DNA of 64,000 nt from the NCBI RefSeq assembly GCF_963576615.1, contig NC_088708.1:57957196-58021195 (forward strand), read 5' to 3'. The stretch is from Watersipora subatra. Lineage: Eukaryota; Bryozoa; Gymnolaemata; Cheilostomatida; Watersiporidae. Both the position numbers and the translations under genes were made by a program. The notes under the pieces are model-generated. The model saw only the letters and a list, made by a program, of their open reading frames with translations. It searched no databases and was not told the DNA's origin. Every line of letters begins with the position of its first letter. Within the stretch, counting starts at the first letter, position 1. Below, in pieces: positions 23,948 through 36,330 of this stretch.

Positions 23948-25571
23948 ATGGCAGTTTCAGCAAAACTTGCAAAAGCTCTTCCTAAAAACTCAGCTTTATT
24001 TCTTTGTGATATGCAAGAAAAGTTCAGGAACATGATTTCTTACTATCCTCAAATTCTCAATACATCAGCGAGAGTGCTGCAAGCTGCGAGAGTGCTAGAC
24101 ATCCCTATCATCGTGACGGAACAATATCCTAAAGGTTTGAAAATATATGCAGTCATTTTATGTTTTTCAAACTGTGAATTCGTCAATAACATTTCTAGTC
24201 TTTTGCACCTTGCTCGATTAGTCTGCGACGACCGTATCACATAAATGCTTTACTTTACCGGTTAGTCACCGAAGTTCATCTGTTCATTTATAACTATTCA
24301 TTCTCTCAGTCTGATGTCTGTTATTGTAGCGTTGGGCAAAACATGCAGTGAATTAGATGTCACAGATTTAAAAGTGTTCTCCAAAACCAACTTTAACATG
24401 CTCCAACCAGATGTGGAAGAATATTTTCAAACATTCAAAGGTAGGTATAAGGAACAACTCTATAATACAAATAATAAGTGAGAAACAATTTATAACTAAT
24501 AAATGAAAAACTCTAAGAAAATGTGCTTTTAAAAGTAAGTTAGTAGGATATGTTTGAAGTGTATGAGCAAAATATATTTAACATTCCAACTTACTTCACA
24601 AATGTTTATATGTAATATTTGTTATTATTTAAGTTTGGCGATATTCAAAGTTTTTGCTTGACAAATCCAGCTATGCATAAGCCATATCAGTTATTATACA
24701 GGTGTGGAGAACGTAGTGATATGTGGCATTGAAGGGCATGTTTGTGTGAAATCAACTGTCTATGAGTTGTTGAAGAGAGGTATCAATACACACGTTGTAG
24801 TAGACGCAGTTTCATCAAGGAGTATGGTTGACAGGTATGTATTAGTTTCGCTCAAATGTGTTATTTACTTTTAAATGATGAAAAAGCTATGTAGAAGAGG
24901 AATCCATGAAATGTCTCTTGAGAAGTAAGTCATAGCTTATCTCCTGCCGAACTTCTTGTTTACATTGAAACTGATAAGCTAGGTCACTTTACTTAGGCCC
25001 TAGTTATACCTTATGGCGGTAATACGATTACATCCATAATAAGACACTTTTCTGAGCCCTTTTCAGTAGTTTTACTACAGAATTTAATAGTTTACTGATG
25101 GTATGTTATTGTCTTTTTCAATGTATTGGTTTATGCAGTCTCAAGCACTTTGAATAGCGGTAGTTCTCAGACTAGTTGCAAGACTGGAGAATGCTACACT
25201 GGTTCACTGGAATTTACAGTTAGTCTCGGTAAAAAGTAGACTTGTTTCAGCCAAATAAATTAGTTTTACATTTCATGAGATCTTTTCATAGATAAACTCA
25301 GGGAATCATTTAGATGCTATCCTTGAAGTACCTCTGACTTGGTTGACCTATCTGTTGTCTAGCCTCAATTCAGTGCATGCATTTCCATTCACTCTTTTCT
25401 GACAGATTGTTTGCTCTGAAAGCTATGAGTGAGGCCGGGGCTCAGCTCACAACTAGTGAGAGTGTTATACTTGGATTTGTGGAAGACGCGAGCCATCCAA
25501 AGTTTAGGGAAGTGCAGAAGATCATCATGGAGTCGGCACAAGACAGTGGGCTGTTGGATAGCCGTATATAG
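23948..25571 (+). CDS. Isochorismatase domain-containing protein (ISOC1/ISOC2-like), 4 exons
   Basis: Exons 23948-24134, 24330-24440, 24702-24834 and 25406-25571 (stop TAG) give 198 aa, the size of ISOC2-type proteins. Intron phases are 1, 1 and 2, with good GT-AG ends. The fold is the cysteine-hydrolase (isochorismatase-like) Rossmann domain. The expected catalytic triad is visible: Asp21 ([11 protein letters not shown]), Lys81 (VFSKTNF) and Cys114 (GIEGHVCV). [17 protein letters not shown] and the [11 protein letters not shown] tail are typical of the ISOC group. The animal substrate is not settled, so no reaction is claimed. There is no obvious signal peptide; the protein could be cytosolic, peroxisomal or mitochondrial. 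Transcription diverges from RAE1 (2.3 kb away) and converges on RSU1, whose stop lies 468 bp beyond this one. ISOC1 and ISOC2 cannot be told apart from the sequence alone. Confidence 0.95.
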
Positions 25572-26039
25572 CTATTCTTGACTTAACTATGATCTTGCTA
25601 TTAGTGTAGTCAGCAAAATTATTTGTAGCACTGTAAGTTGTCTGCTTTTGAAAATTATTTTGACTTTAGCTGATATCATGTTCTACAACATACCTTGCGA
25701 GACAAATTTTTTATAATATATTTTAGTAAATATATAATTCAAAATGTAATATGAAGAAAAAAAGAATCAATTCAAAAGATTGTATACTGCCAAAGTAACC
25801 TGATTAAAGACGAACTATATGATGAAGAGACTCACTAGCAACACTACCATCTTAGATATGACACAGTTGTATAGTTACTGTTTATACTATGTACAGCGGC
25901 TCTCTATATTAGTAAGAGAGTAGTGAACACAAGCTGGTGGTAGATTCTCAATGACAAATTGATGAATAGCAACCTTGGCAGCACGCTAAATACTATTATC
26001 ACGTTGAACTGGAAGAAGAGCTCAATCTAGGCAAGATAG
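25572..26039. other. Tail-to-tail intergenic spacer between the isochorismatase gene and RSU1
   Basis: 468 bp that must carry both 3' UTRs. No canonical AATAAA follows the isochorismatase stop; an ATTAAA lies near 25802. The AT-rich block near 25705-25750 could serve either strand. The mature transcripts may overlap. Confidence 0.5.
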
Positions 26040-29000
26040 TTATTTTTTCATCCCTTTCCGACTCGCTTTCTTTGATTTGTCATGTGTCTTAGGTGGAGGA
26101 GGTGCATCAGCTGCTATTCTCCGCCCATATAAACTAAAATGAACATTTTCATATAGAAGATCAGTTTAAGTAATTGTTTTTACTCACTTATGTTTGAAAA
26201 TTCCAATATGAAACGACTTGCCATCCTCTTTCATAAGATTCAATCATAAATATTTCAGCGCATATAGCACCAACTTGACTTATTGTTAAAATCATTGATA
26301 AGCAGAGCAGACAAAACCAAAAAAGTTATTTTACAGTTTCAAAAGATGGAAATAGTTGCTAAAAAAACTTTGGCATCAATGGGAGCAGTGAGCAAACACC
26401 ATTGGAAATCTGTTAAGCAATTCTTCAGAAACTAATCCTGCTAACAACTTGGTAATCTTACTGTCGCAGCTACCTTCAATTTACTGGAGCAAATTAGTCT
26501 GACTATGTGAAAAGGCATAGCAAATATCTACCACAGCGAAGTATATAAAAACATCTGCATATATGTGAAGTCTGCTACTAATCGTCGCCCCAAATCCGCT
26601 AGATGCTTGTTAGAAAGGGTGTCAGCATTCACGCAGAACATTACAACTCCTGGAAATTCTTACGAACAACAAGAGAAAAGCAAGCGAGTGAATGCATGCA
26701 TATTTATTTACAAAAGTGAGTTTTTAATTTAGGAATATTGTATAATAATAACTGCATTTGACATTTTGTGAATGGAGTATTGAAAAAAGCTTTTATCAAG
26801 TTCAATTCTTCCTTTTCTGTTGACTCTGGCAAGTAAATGTTACAAAACACTTTAGTAATAACTTGCCATCCATTGTTTGCATTGTATTGCACAAAGGCAC
26901 TTGCAGAATACTTGGTTAAATTTAAACTGACCAGGCACCGTTGACTATACATTTTAGATTTTTGGTTATTGATCGAACAATGTTACAAATGTCTTTATTG
27001 TACTAGACCCATTGTAAATACATTATTGCAGCCGTAGCACACATCTTATCGAATTATTATTTTAGAGCTAATCGTAAATAAATTCACTATCAATTAGCAT
27101 CCCACCCCATAATTCATTCCAGACTTTTATCAGAATATTCACATACAAATAAACAAAACGCACAGTAATCAACAGTGCTAACTGTAAAGGTATGATAGGA
27201 GAGTTTTCACAACTTGGATTTAGGCTAATTATAGATTTGTCCCTCTTGGTCTGCACTTTATACAATACTAGCTGTGCTACCTGACGCTACCCTAGTATTA
27301 AAAATCAGCTTAGAAGTAATGAGAGTTGCCTGCCACTTGCTATTAGCCTGGCAGATTGCCAATGGAAAATTTTAGTAAGCCAACTAATGACAATCACTAA
27401 CGCAATCACCCTGCGTGGTATGCAAAGCCGGTGGGTATGGCGCCTTACAGTGCCTCGCCTTGCGCGTTCACAACTCGAGTTGCCGTGTTGTACAACTCGG
27501 CCTGGGTTTTTGATGAACTCGAGTTGTGTTACGCAAAACTAACACAGGTTCGTAAAGAAAGCAAAGTGAGTAATTGGGGTGTCTCATTTACAGAAATTTA
27601 ATAATAATAATTTAAATATGTATACATATTTAAATTATATATATTGGCGAGATTTGCGCATATTCATTTCTATAAATATAAAGAGACAAAAACAATTGTA
27701 GAATGTAAAAAGCAAACTAAAAAAACAATCTATATGAGAACCGAGCAGCGAAATTTTTTTCCCCAAACAGGTTTACATACGGCAGTAAAATTTTGGCTCA
27801 TGATTGGTTTTAGTAATTGAGTTTTAGTAACCAAAACCTACATCATTACATTGAAAGTCAATAGTTATAATTAGAGAGAAACACAAAATTCCAAAATTTT
27901 ATTCAAAATGGCTTAAATTAATGAGTTTTAAGTGAGCGCCTCTTACGTTTTAACAGCACTTTTTGAATGATAACATCAGTTTTGCTACGTTATTTAGAAT
28001 TTTGTGTTCCTTTCTAATTATAACTATTGATTTCTAATGTAATGATGTAAGTTTTGGTTACTAAAACTCAATTACTAAAGCCAATCATGAGCCAAGATTT
28101 TACTGCCGTATGTAAACCTGTTTGGGAAAAAGAAATTCGCAGCCAGCCGGGCAACTTCTTTTTCAAATGAAAAAAGGGTCATCTCTCTAGAATCTGACAA
28201 GAAACTGAATGAACACCGAAAATGAACATAGAAATTATTTCAACGGCGTTTAATGATGCACCAAAATAAATTCCATATATAGAAAATATTGCTAGAGAAA
28301 ATAAAATGATGAGATGTTCTCAAGCCGAGTTGTTGAACTCGAGTTGCTGTTGAAAGAACTCGGCTTGGGTTTTGATGAACTCGAGTTGTGCAACTCGAGT
28401 TGTACAACTCGAGTTATATTTACAAACTCGAGTTGTACAACTCGAGTTGTGCAACTCGAGTTGTACTACTCGAGTTGCAAACTCGGCACAGTATAATTTT
28501 AATAATTCGCTATTAGCTCTAGTTTCACAGTACATACATAGTTTAATTTCTATTAGCTAACGGGTGCCTATTGATATACCATTGTTAATATAACCAGATC
28601 TACGGTTATTCTACCGTACTACCAATATATTGCACCTTACTTTTGAAAAGTCGCGTTGCGTGTTCACAACTCGCGTTGTGCAACTCGAGTTGTACAACTC
28701 GAGTTGTGAACGCGGAACGCGAGGCACTGTAAGGCGCCATACGGTGGGTATGCGCTCCCATATAGCGACTTATATTGGCAAGCTAACAGCCCATTCTCTG
28801 GCCTATTGGGTAGGGTGTCGGACTGACAAATGGTAGGGTCTGAGATCAAATCTTCTTCGGTCAGGATTCTTTATTCCAAGATTTTAATAGCTATAGCCGG
28901 AATGCAAACATAAAACATACTTTGAGAAATATATATATAGAAGCCGTTGAATGACTGATTGCATTTTAATTGCTGACAGTACAATACTTCATATATACAC

Positions 29001-32000
29001 AACTTTTTTGTGCTTGGATTTATGCCAAAATGAATCTTATCTCTTCGGTTTGCTTTTTTGGAGTAGAAATGGTTACCACTATGCATTGGAATCGCAGACT
29101 ACGTAATACTCCACGTATAAGTACATGGAAAACATAGAAAATTTGACTTTCTGATATTTTTGTGCAGCTAAAAAAAGCGCTAGCTGCACGAAAATATTAT
29201 GCTAGCTTTTGGATGTGATGTTCTCATATTTAAATGCAATTAGTAAAAATAAAACTAATATTAATTTTTCCTGATTTTTACGCTATACAACTAAATTCCT
29301 TAGCTATGAAATTCAATGACAACACACCCATAATTATGTCAGTGATAAGACTTGCTTTTGTGATGAATATTAGGCTATCTAAGCAACAGAAAATGGCTGT
29401 GACAATAAATAAACCGCCTAGAGTATTCAAATGGTTCAAGTAAATACATGTAATTAACAGCATAATCTTGACTATAAATGCAAGACTTTGGGTTTGCTAT
29501 TGACCCATATGACTGCTAGTGTATAGGTGTGGAAAAATGGGTGTAAATTGTTACACAAGAACATTGTTCTTGATGAAAGTAGAGCGACCTGTAACATTTT
29601 TAGTAAATTTGCATAGATGTTGTCACTGTCACAACTCCTTCAACCTTTTTTTAAGATGGACAGAGCTATGACTTTCACTCATTTGTGTTGTAAAAGTGTC
29701 AATTTTTATGCCAGAATGCATGTGAACACATAATTATAATCAGTGAAAGATTTTGCATCCTATACGAAGAGTGAGCAAATATTGGCTACCTGCTCACGAT
29801 TCATCAGACAGCCCATAGAAGCTTTATACAACCCAACAGAATAAAAGCTAAATTATACTTACTATTTATATGTGTCTGACTTGATATAATCAAAAAGATG
29901 AGATACACTCAGATTCAGTTGTTCCATAATAGGAGGGGCCCACGGGTTGCTGTCATATTTAAAGACATTCTTGGACCCGAGCAAGTCTAAGCTGGCTGCA
30001 AAAACACAAGTTTTTAAATAAATACTATTGTGGAAAAAGAACAGAATATGATTATTTGTTTATTTAAATAAAAAACCTTTATAAATTTTTATCACTAACC
30101 ACTTTTTCAAGCCTCAGCTATTAAAAAGCATTTCATATGGCGTATGAAACCTGATATATCTTATCTATAATCATTTACTAAAACGGATAAACATCTGTTA
30201 TCAGTTATCTGTTAAACATCTGCCATTTAGGCCTACGATTCGTAATAATAGGGCATAAAAGTCTTAGCAATACGGAAAAATGTACACTAGTATCTTTACT
30301 TATGACAGCCTCAGGTTTCAGGTTATGAAATCTCTCTGAAAAATTTATTTTTTATTATGAACGGAATTAAAAGGCCCTACACTATAGCCGAGGAGGAATG
30401 TATTATAGTTGATAGAGATAGTTACTACATGTATTTCTATTGATCAAATAACGAAAACCTTAGAGTGGATTTCCCAAAATATCTAAATTTGTAACGAAAA
30501 AAGTTAGGCGTTGGCTGACTGTGGTGAGTTTCTTTGACATTTTATAATGACGAGTGAAAGCTGACAAAAGCGAGCATCATTGGATCAATTCTTTACAGAA
30601 ATAAACACATGAAAATGACTGATGAGAGTGAATCAGAAAAACTGTAAGGCGACCACAACGCAAGGCATTTTTATTCTTTGATTTAGTATTTATCATTTTT
30701 AATTTTGGTAGTTGTAACTAGTCCATTTTTTTTACATGTGTAAATTAATTGTCATTTAATTCAGTCATCCATATTATTGTTATTACAAGTTTTGAGGTAT
30801 TTTATAATGCATAATAAAATTTTGTCCAAATTTTGTGAGGCTTGGAACAAATTACTAAATTTTTTGCGCATGAAGCGCCTCTAGCTACGAAGGTTTCAGG
30901 TTAAAAAATGACCTCCCAAGCATTCATTTCAGAAGTATAGCTAACTTGTATTAACTTATGATGCACCATTATGTCCTGTATTACAATATATCATAATTAG
31001 AATTAATATACAGCTTGACATGGTTTGTAATGCATATCTGTGAGCCACATGTAATAATATTGAGTGATTAGGGGATAGTACATTCTAAGATAAACTGAAA
31101 CATGCTAATGTATGAATATAAAACAAATCTACAGCAAACATCCTTTTATTCTCTAAGTTATTTATTAATAAAATGTCATTTGCCGAGTCTAGTTTGCTGA
31201 GCTATATTTTCAAAAATTACGTTTCATATTTTCAATGATGAAACATTTCCAAGTATGGTTAACGATTTTATGCATGTATGGAGGGACAGCCTTTCTTAAT
31301 GTCATTCCTAGTAGGCCATCTGACTTTGACAAAGTTTTCCAAAGCCCAACTCTTTAAAGTCGACAAGCCGCATCATGCGGCTTGCTTTTATAGGCGCTTT
31401 TGGTTTCGAAAGATTCTCAGCAAGTATTAGGTCTAGAAACGATTTAAATAGCTTAGAAATAGTCCAAGACAATGCTTTTGTATTGTATAAATTTTCAAAG
31501 AGCCTCCCTATTCTAAGCTTCAAGGAATACAAAAGAGCATGATCACACGACTCCTATAATCCTACTCATAACTCCTTCTAGTGTTTGATGGTAACAAACT
31601 TTGTAGTGCAAAATGATAAAGTTATAATGATGACAAGGTTTCAGGGTTCACTATGATGTACATGGCTAACATGGGAGATCACAAAACATGTAACACAAAA
31701 CATGTAACACAAAACATGTAACACAAAACATGTAACACAAAACATGTAACACAAAACATGTAACACTATTGTTGGTTCTTATAGCCAATCATATCCTGCA
31801 TCTTTAAGGGTGATTTATAAATTATTTGGCCAAACAATTTTTTCCCCATCATTATGGAATGGAAGAATTTAGTGAAGCAAGCTATTTCAAATATCATTAG
31901 AAAGAAGATTTTGAATAAGATGCAATTTTTAGTTCAAAGAAATACCAATTACTTCTCAAGTTATGAAAGATCATATATGGCCGTGACAGCTTTTGAAATT

Positions 32001-35000
32001 TTTTAGAAAATAAATTCCGACTTTCCAAAGACTCAATATCTAAAAATCTATATAAATTGTGTAATAATAAATAGCAGAAGTGTTTACCAAATTCAGGAGG
32101 AAGAACGGTGAGTCTGTTTCCCTGTATGTGCAGTTCCCTCAACCTAGCCAATTCTCCTATCTCCTTCGGTAGAGAAATCAAGTCATTGTCACGCAGCACC
32201 AGCTATCAAAATACAAATGACGGACAGTAAGTGATAGGCTCCTTGAGATGTAACAAGAGATATGATAGGCTCCTCGCTCCAAAAGATGTAACTTATGCCT
32301 TGTTAGTCTTATGTTTAATAATTACAAAATGGAAGCAACGAAAATATACTATTATTATTGTTACTGGAATCTGATGGTAATGCAATCGATAGCTGATGAG
32401 ATATAGCAGGTGATTGACAAATAAAGCAGGTTACTGATAGCCATGACAAGCTCACTTACAAATAGAGTAGCCAACTGATAGCTAATAATAGTAAAACTAA
32501 TAGCGCATGACTGAATGGTGCGTTATGAACAATATTCTAATTAATGGCTAAAATAATGATAGACATACTTTTGTTAAAAAGAAAAACAGGTTGAACCATG
32601 TCAATTTTTGACCAACTTGTTTTTTTTGCATTACAGTTCGAACATAATAATAGCTGAACATGTAGTATGAGTTATGAAAATAAAGTGGCTCATCAAGCAA
32701 TGCTCAATTGACAAGCCTTGCGGACTAACATTTAAAGTACAGCTCAGTAATTGCTGAGTGACTGACAGGTCAATCAAACATTTAAAAATCAAAAGTACAA
32801 CAGAGAGGTCCACCACAATTACTGTACAACAAAAAACTAGTTTGATTTATTGCAATATACTTGTACTTTTGTAACAGCAAATAGTGCTACAAAACTAGCA
32901 ACATGCCACAATTTCCATTTGAGGATTTTTTTTGCAGCAACTAAGGAACTAGCTGAATAAAATATTATTAGTTTTAATATTACTTATACTCACGACTTGT
33001 AAACTTTGGAGTTGTCCAATCTCCTTAGGTAAATGTTCAAAGTCATTGTCTCCCAAATATAGGGTCCTGAGCATTTCTGTGCACAAAAGGCCATTGAACT
33101 TATTTATACATATTTTACACTTTCTCTTGTTTGGTGGTATTTCTCATTGACATAAGGCTCAGAAGAGAACACTCCCGCCTAATAAAAATGGGCTGTCTCA
33201 AGCTGTATTACTCTCTGAGGCTACTAGCTTTTCAGCTGTTGCCTCCTTTTCACTATGAAAATCATACTGTAAAACATATGCATACATATGCATGTTTGAC
33301 AGTATTAAAAAATTACAGTTTTAGGCTTCTGTATACAAAATATGATAAACATGAGAGTCCGTAAAATAATAAGCCCAGTCAATCGGTAGCAAGGGTAATT
33401 TCTTGTTTGGCCATTTTGAATGTGACTAATAAGTCAGCAATTCCAATAGACAAAATACCATGTCGGCAATTGATTTGCGTTATGTTGGCTTATCGAGTAT
33501 CTATGTGACCTTCCTACCAGCTCACTTCCTCAAATTATGCACATTTAAAATTGAAGTTCTTCCAAGAATACAAAAATATCATAGCCTATAATTTGTAATA
33601 AAACGTGTAGCGAACTAAACAAGTGAATAATGCTGGACAGTTGCTATATCAAGAGAATGCAAACCACTGCTTCACAGAGAATAAGTCATTAACTTACCCA
33701 GTCTACAAAAATTTCCGGGGAGACTCATTTCGTTGAGATTGTTGTAGGTTAAATCGAGCATTTCTAAACTCTGAAAGCTTCCAAAACCTCTCGGAAGTGA
33801 GTTTAGTCGATTCATGCTGTGAAAAAATAAATAAATAAATAAATAAAAATCAATATAAAATCGGAACGTGTACTTAAAAACACCTCGACCGCCAGAAAAT
33901 TCTGGGGAATGTTTTTATGGCAGCTTGAGAGAAAAAGCTAATTGACCAATAGGTGACCTCTAGAATGAATTTGTGGACCAATAGAAGTAGTTAAAAAAGC
34001 GACAGAGTCTACAACAAATAAGCTGGTAAGCAAACAATTACAAAACAAGAAAAACACTTATTGAGTGAAAGGTGATTACACGTGTTAGTGGCAAATACAT
34101 TTACATTTAACATGAGCACCGGCGTGAAAATAAAACCACAGGTGGAGTATCGATAGTCTCTACAACTCAAGTGAATTACCTATACTCCAGAAGTCATGAC
34201 AGAAAGTTGATGTATTAGTGCTGTTATTAGCATAGCCACAATTCACAGATTATATGCTGGTCTGAATCTTACATACTGTGAAAAGTTCTGGTTCACAAAG
34301 TGTAGCTGTTAAAACGATGATTAAATATACAAAGACTATGTATAAATATGTATGACTAGGTGTACAGCGAGTAGTCATTGACTCGCATTGATATCCTGAA
34401 TAGCTATTACTAGTCATTTCAACATAGACCTGAAGACATTCAGTTGAAACATGTGGTACTATGACTTTTTCAGTTTTGAGGCCTTTGAAAAATGTTTTCT
34501 TTTAATGTTTTTTAGTTGTTCCGAATTAACTACACAATTTGTTATGAACTGCCTTTTAAATTTAGTAACTTTTCTGAAACACAAATTACTGCTAGAGAAA
34601 CAATTTAGCCAACTATTTCATACTCACCCGACATTTAGTCTTTTCAAACATGGTAGTGAGCTGAGAGAAGTGGGCAGCTCCTGTTGGATATAATATTTAA
34701 AGCTTAGAAACTGACATTCTAAAAACGCTCAAACAATATTTCAATCAAAAAGAATGGTTGGTACCGGCTGACGCTGATCAAGGAAATCTGCTTTGTTTAA
34801 CACACAGCAAAAAAATTAGAAAAACATCCTCATCTACCAACATTGATACATTTACCGTAGTTACAGATAGAAGCAGATTTATGGACTCTGCCACGTCTAA
34901 TGTTTCAACTTGTAGTACTGTGCAGCACAAGGAATACTTTTATAAAATGAGCTGGAAAACATACCTCCAAGTGGTTATTGAATAGATTCAAGGCTTCTAA

Positions 35001-36330
35001 GTTAACCAGGTTGGCTATGCTTGCTGGCAATGCTAAAGAAAATATAAACATTCATTAGACCCAAAATCTTAGTAATCGCTATAAATGATTTATATTCAAT
35101 CAGAAGAAAAGGATATAGACACCAACATTCATATGCATATTGAACAGAGTAACGGAGTTAGAGGTTAGAAGACTGAAGACAGATGATTCTAACAGAGTAT
35201 TAAAAATGAAACTTACATGATATTTTATTGTGAGCTAGTGTGATACGTACAACATGATCCAAGTTCACTGTAACATAAAAGAAACTTGAAGGAATAATAA
35301 CTAAAACCTAAGAAAAAGCAGCCTCATCCATTTATTGTCATGCATTCCATTATGGTGTCTTACACTTGAGTTCCCTTCTCAGCAAATTGAATGGTTGAAA
35401 TATAATATTAACCGTTCAAAGAGGTACACTTTCTTGCAAATAATATGGGTCTGATAGGGCTAAGCAAGTCATGCATATTTCATAAAACAGTCATGAGCTT
35501 TTAAACCGATATACATGTACCAGAAACAGATCTAGTCGTGAATAGGGTATAAATTTAATTGTTAGTTGTTTTTTAATTCAGCAGACAAAAAAAATATGCA
35601 CATATATTTGACTTATCTGGGCTACTACACAAGTTTTGTACTAATTCATCAAGCTAGTTTGGTGACTACATCAAAAACTACCAAGAGCTGTAACTTCGAG
35701 ACTAAACAAAAGAAGACTCTCCAAAACATTCTAGCCAAATCTTGTAGAACTTCCAAATTTACACTATTTATTGTTAAATTATCAGTATTATTGGTCACTC
35801 ACCAAAAATTAAGATTAGCTACATTATATTTAGTCTTTGAATCTTTGTGATGTTTATTGTGGTTTTTGTTCGCTTCTATTAGATTCATTTGAAGATAACT
35901 ATTGTATAAGTTACCAATCCATGTTTTAATTCTATTGTATTTCAGTTTATAATAATTATAGATAACACCATATTCTTTAATAACATGTTTGTTGAAAATT
36001 TTGCATATTTATGTTAGTAGAAGCATTTATTTGTCGATAGTGATAATCTTTATCATTTCTGATGTAGAAGTCCACGAATGCTTTGAGTAGCCAACAAACA
36101 AACAATTAACTTAAGTTTACTACAATGTATTCAATTTCAAAATATAAATTAGGGACTGGATTACAATTGCAATGCTTACATATAGCTAGTCGGTGCCAAA
36201 AAGAAAGTTCAACCAACTTACACAGTCCAGGAATATCTATGATGTTAGATATGCTTTTATCAATCAAATCCAGAGTTTTTGATTTTTCTTGATGGCATTC
36301 ATCGACTAACTTTTTAGCTTTTCCTGCCAT
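26040..36330 (-). CDS. RSU1: Ras suppressor protein 1 (RSU1), leucine-rich repeat protein, 9 exons
   Basis: Exons in transcript order: 36330-36222, 35267-35217, 35032-34965, 34680-34628, 33816-33698, 33076-32994, 32202-32088, 29995-29863, 26133-26040 (stop TAA). They join in frame to 274 aa; human RSU1 is 277. Near-identical family blocks are seen: [31 protein letters not shown] and [15 protein letters not shown] (LRRs, roughly residues 40-200), then the C-terminal [11 protein letters not shown] and YLYGRR. The tail ends in a Lys-rich stretch ([16 protein letters not shown]). RSU1 binds the LIM5 domain of PINCH in the ILK-PINCH-parvin complex at integrin adhesions and was first found as a suppressor of Ras transformation. 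Each of exons 2-4 encodes about one LRR or less. Intron 8 (3.7 kb) contains a 1.3-kb transposon nested in another repeat; intron 7 holds a 16-bp minisatellite. The start ATG begins [11 protein letters not shown], like MSKSLKKLVEE in human. Confidence 0.97.
27268..28865. repeat. Older dispersed repeat interrupted by transposon copy B
   Basis: The left part (27268-27435) starts TAGCTGTGCTACCTGACGCT, like TAGCTGTGTTACCTGGCGTT at 44775. The right part (28742-28865) contains tRNA-like boxes (TGGCCTATTGGGTAGGGTGT and GAGATCAAATCTT). Copy B and its CGGTGGG duplication sit between the two parts, so the insertion is nested. Confidence 0.5.
27436..28741. mobile_element. Palindrome-rich non-autonomous DNA transposon, copy B
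   Basis: Same ends and interior as copy A at 17252, only a few percent different, with one CTCGAG-containing segment missing near the left end. It is flanked by CGGTGGG (27429-27435 and 28742-28748), a 7-bp duplication. It lies in RSU1 intron 8. It has no coding capacity. Confidence 0.93.
31676..31768. repeat. 16-bp minisatellite
   Basis: About six copies of ACAAAACATGTAACAC in RSU1 intron 7. Confidence 0.9.
33820..33850. repeat. (AAAT)n microsatellite next to RSU1 exon 5
   Basis: AAATAAATAAATAAATAAAT four bases upstream of the exon 5 acceptor. Read on the transcribed strand it is T-rich and probably forms the polypyrimidine tract. Confidence 0.8.
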
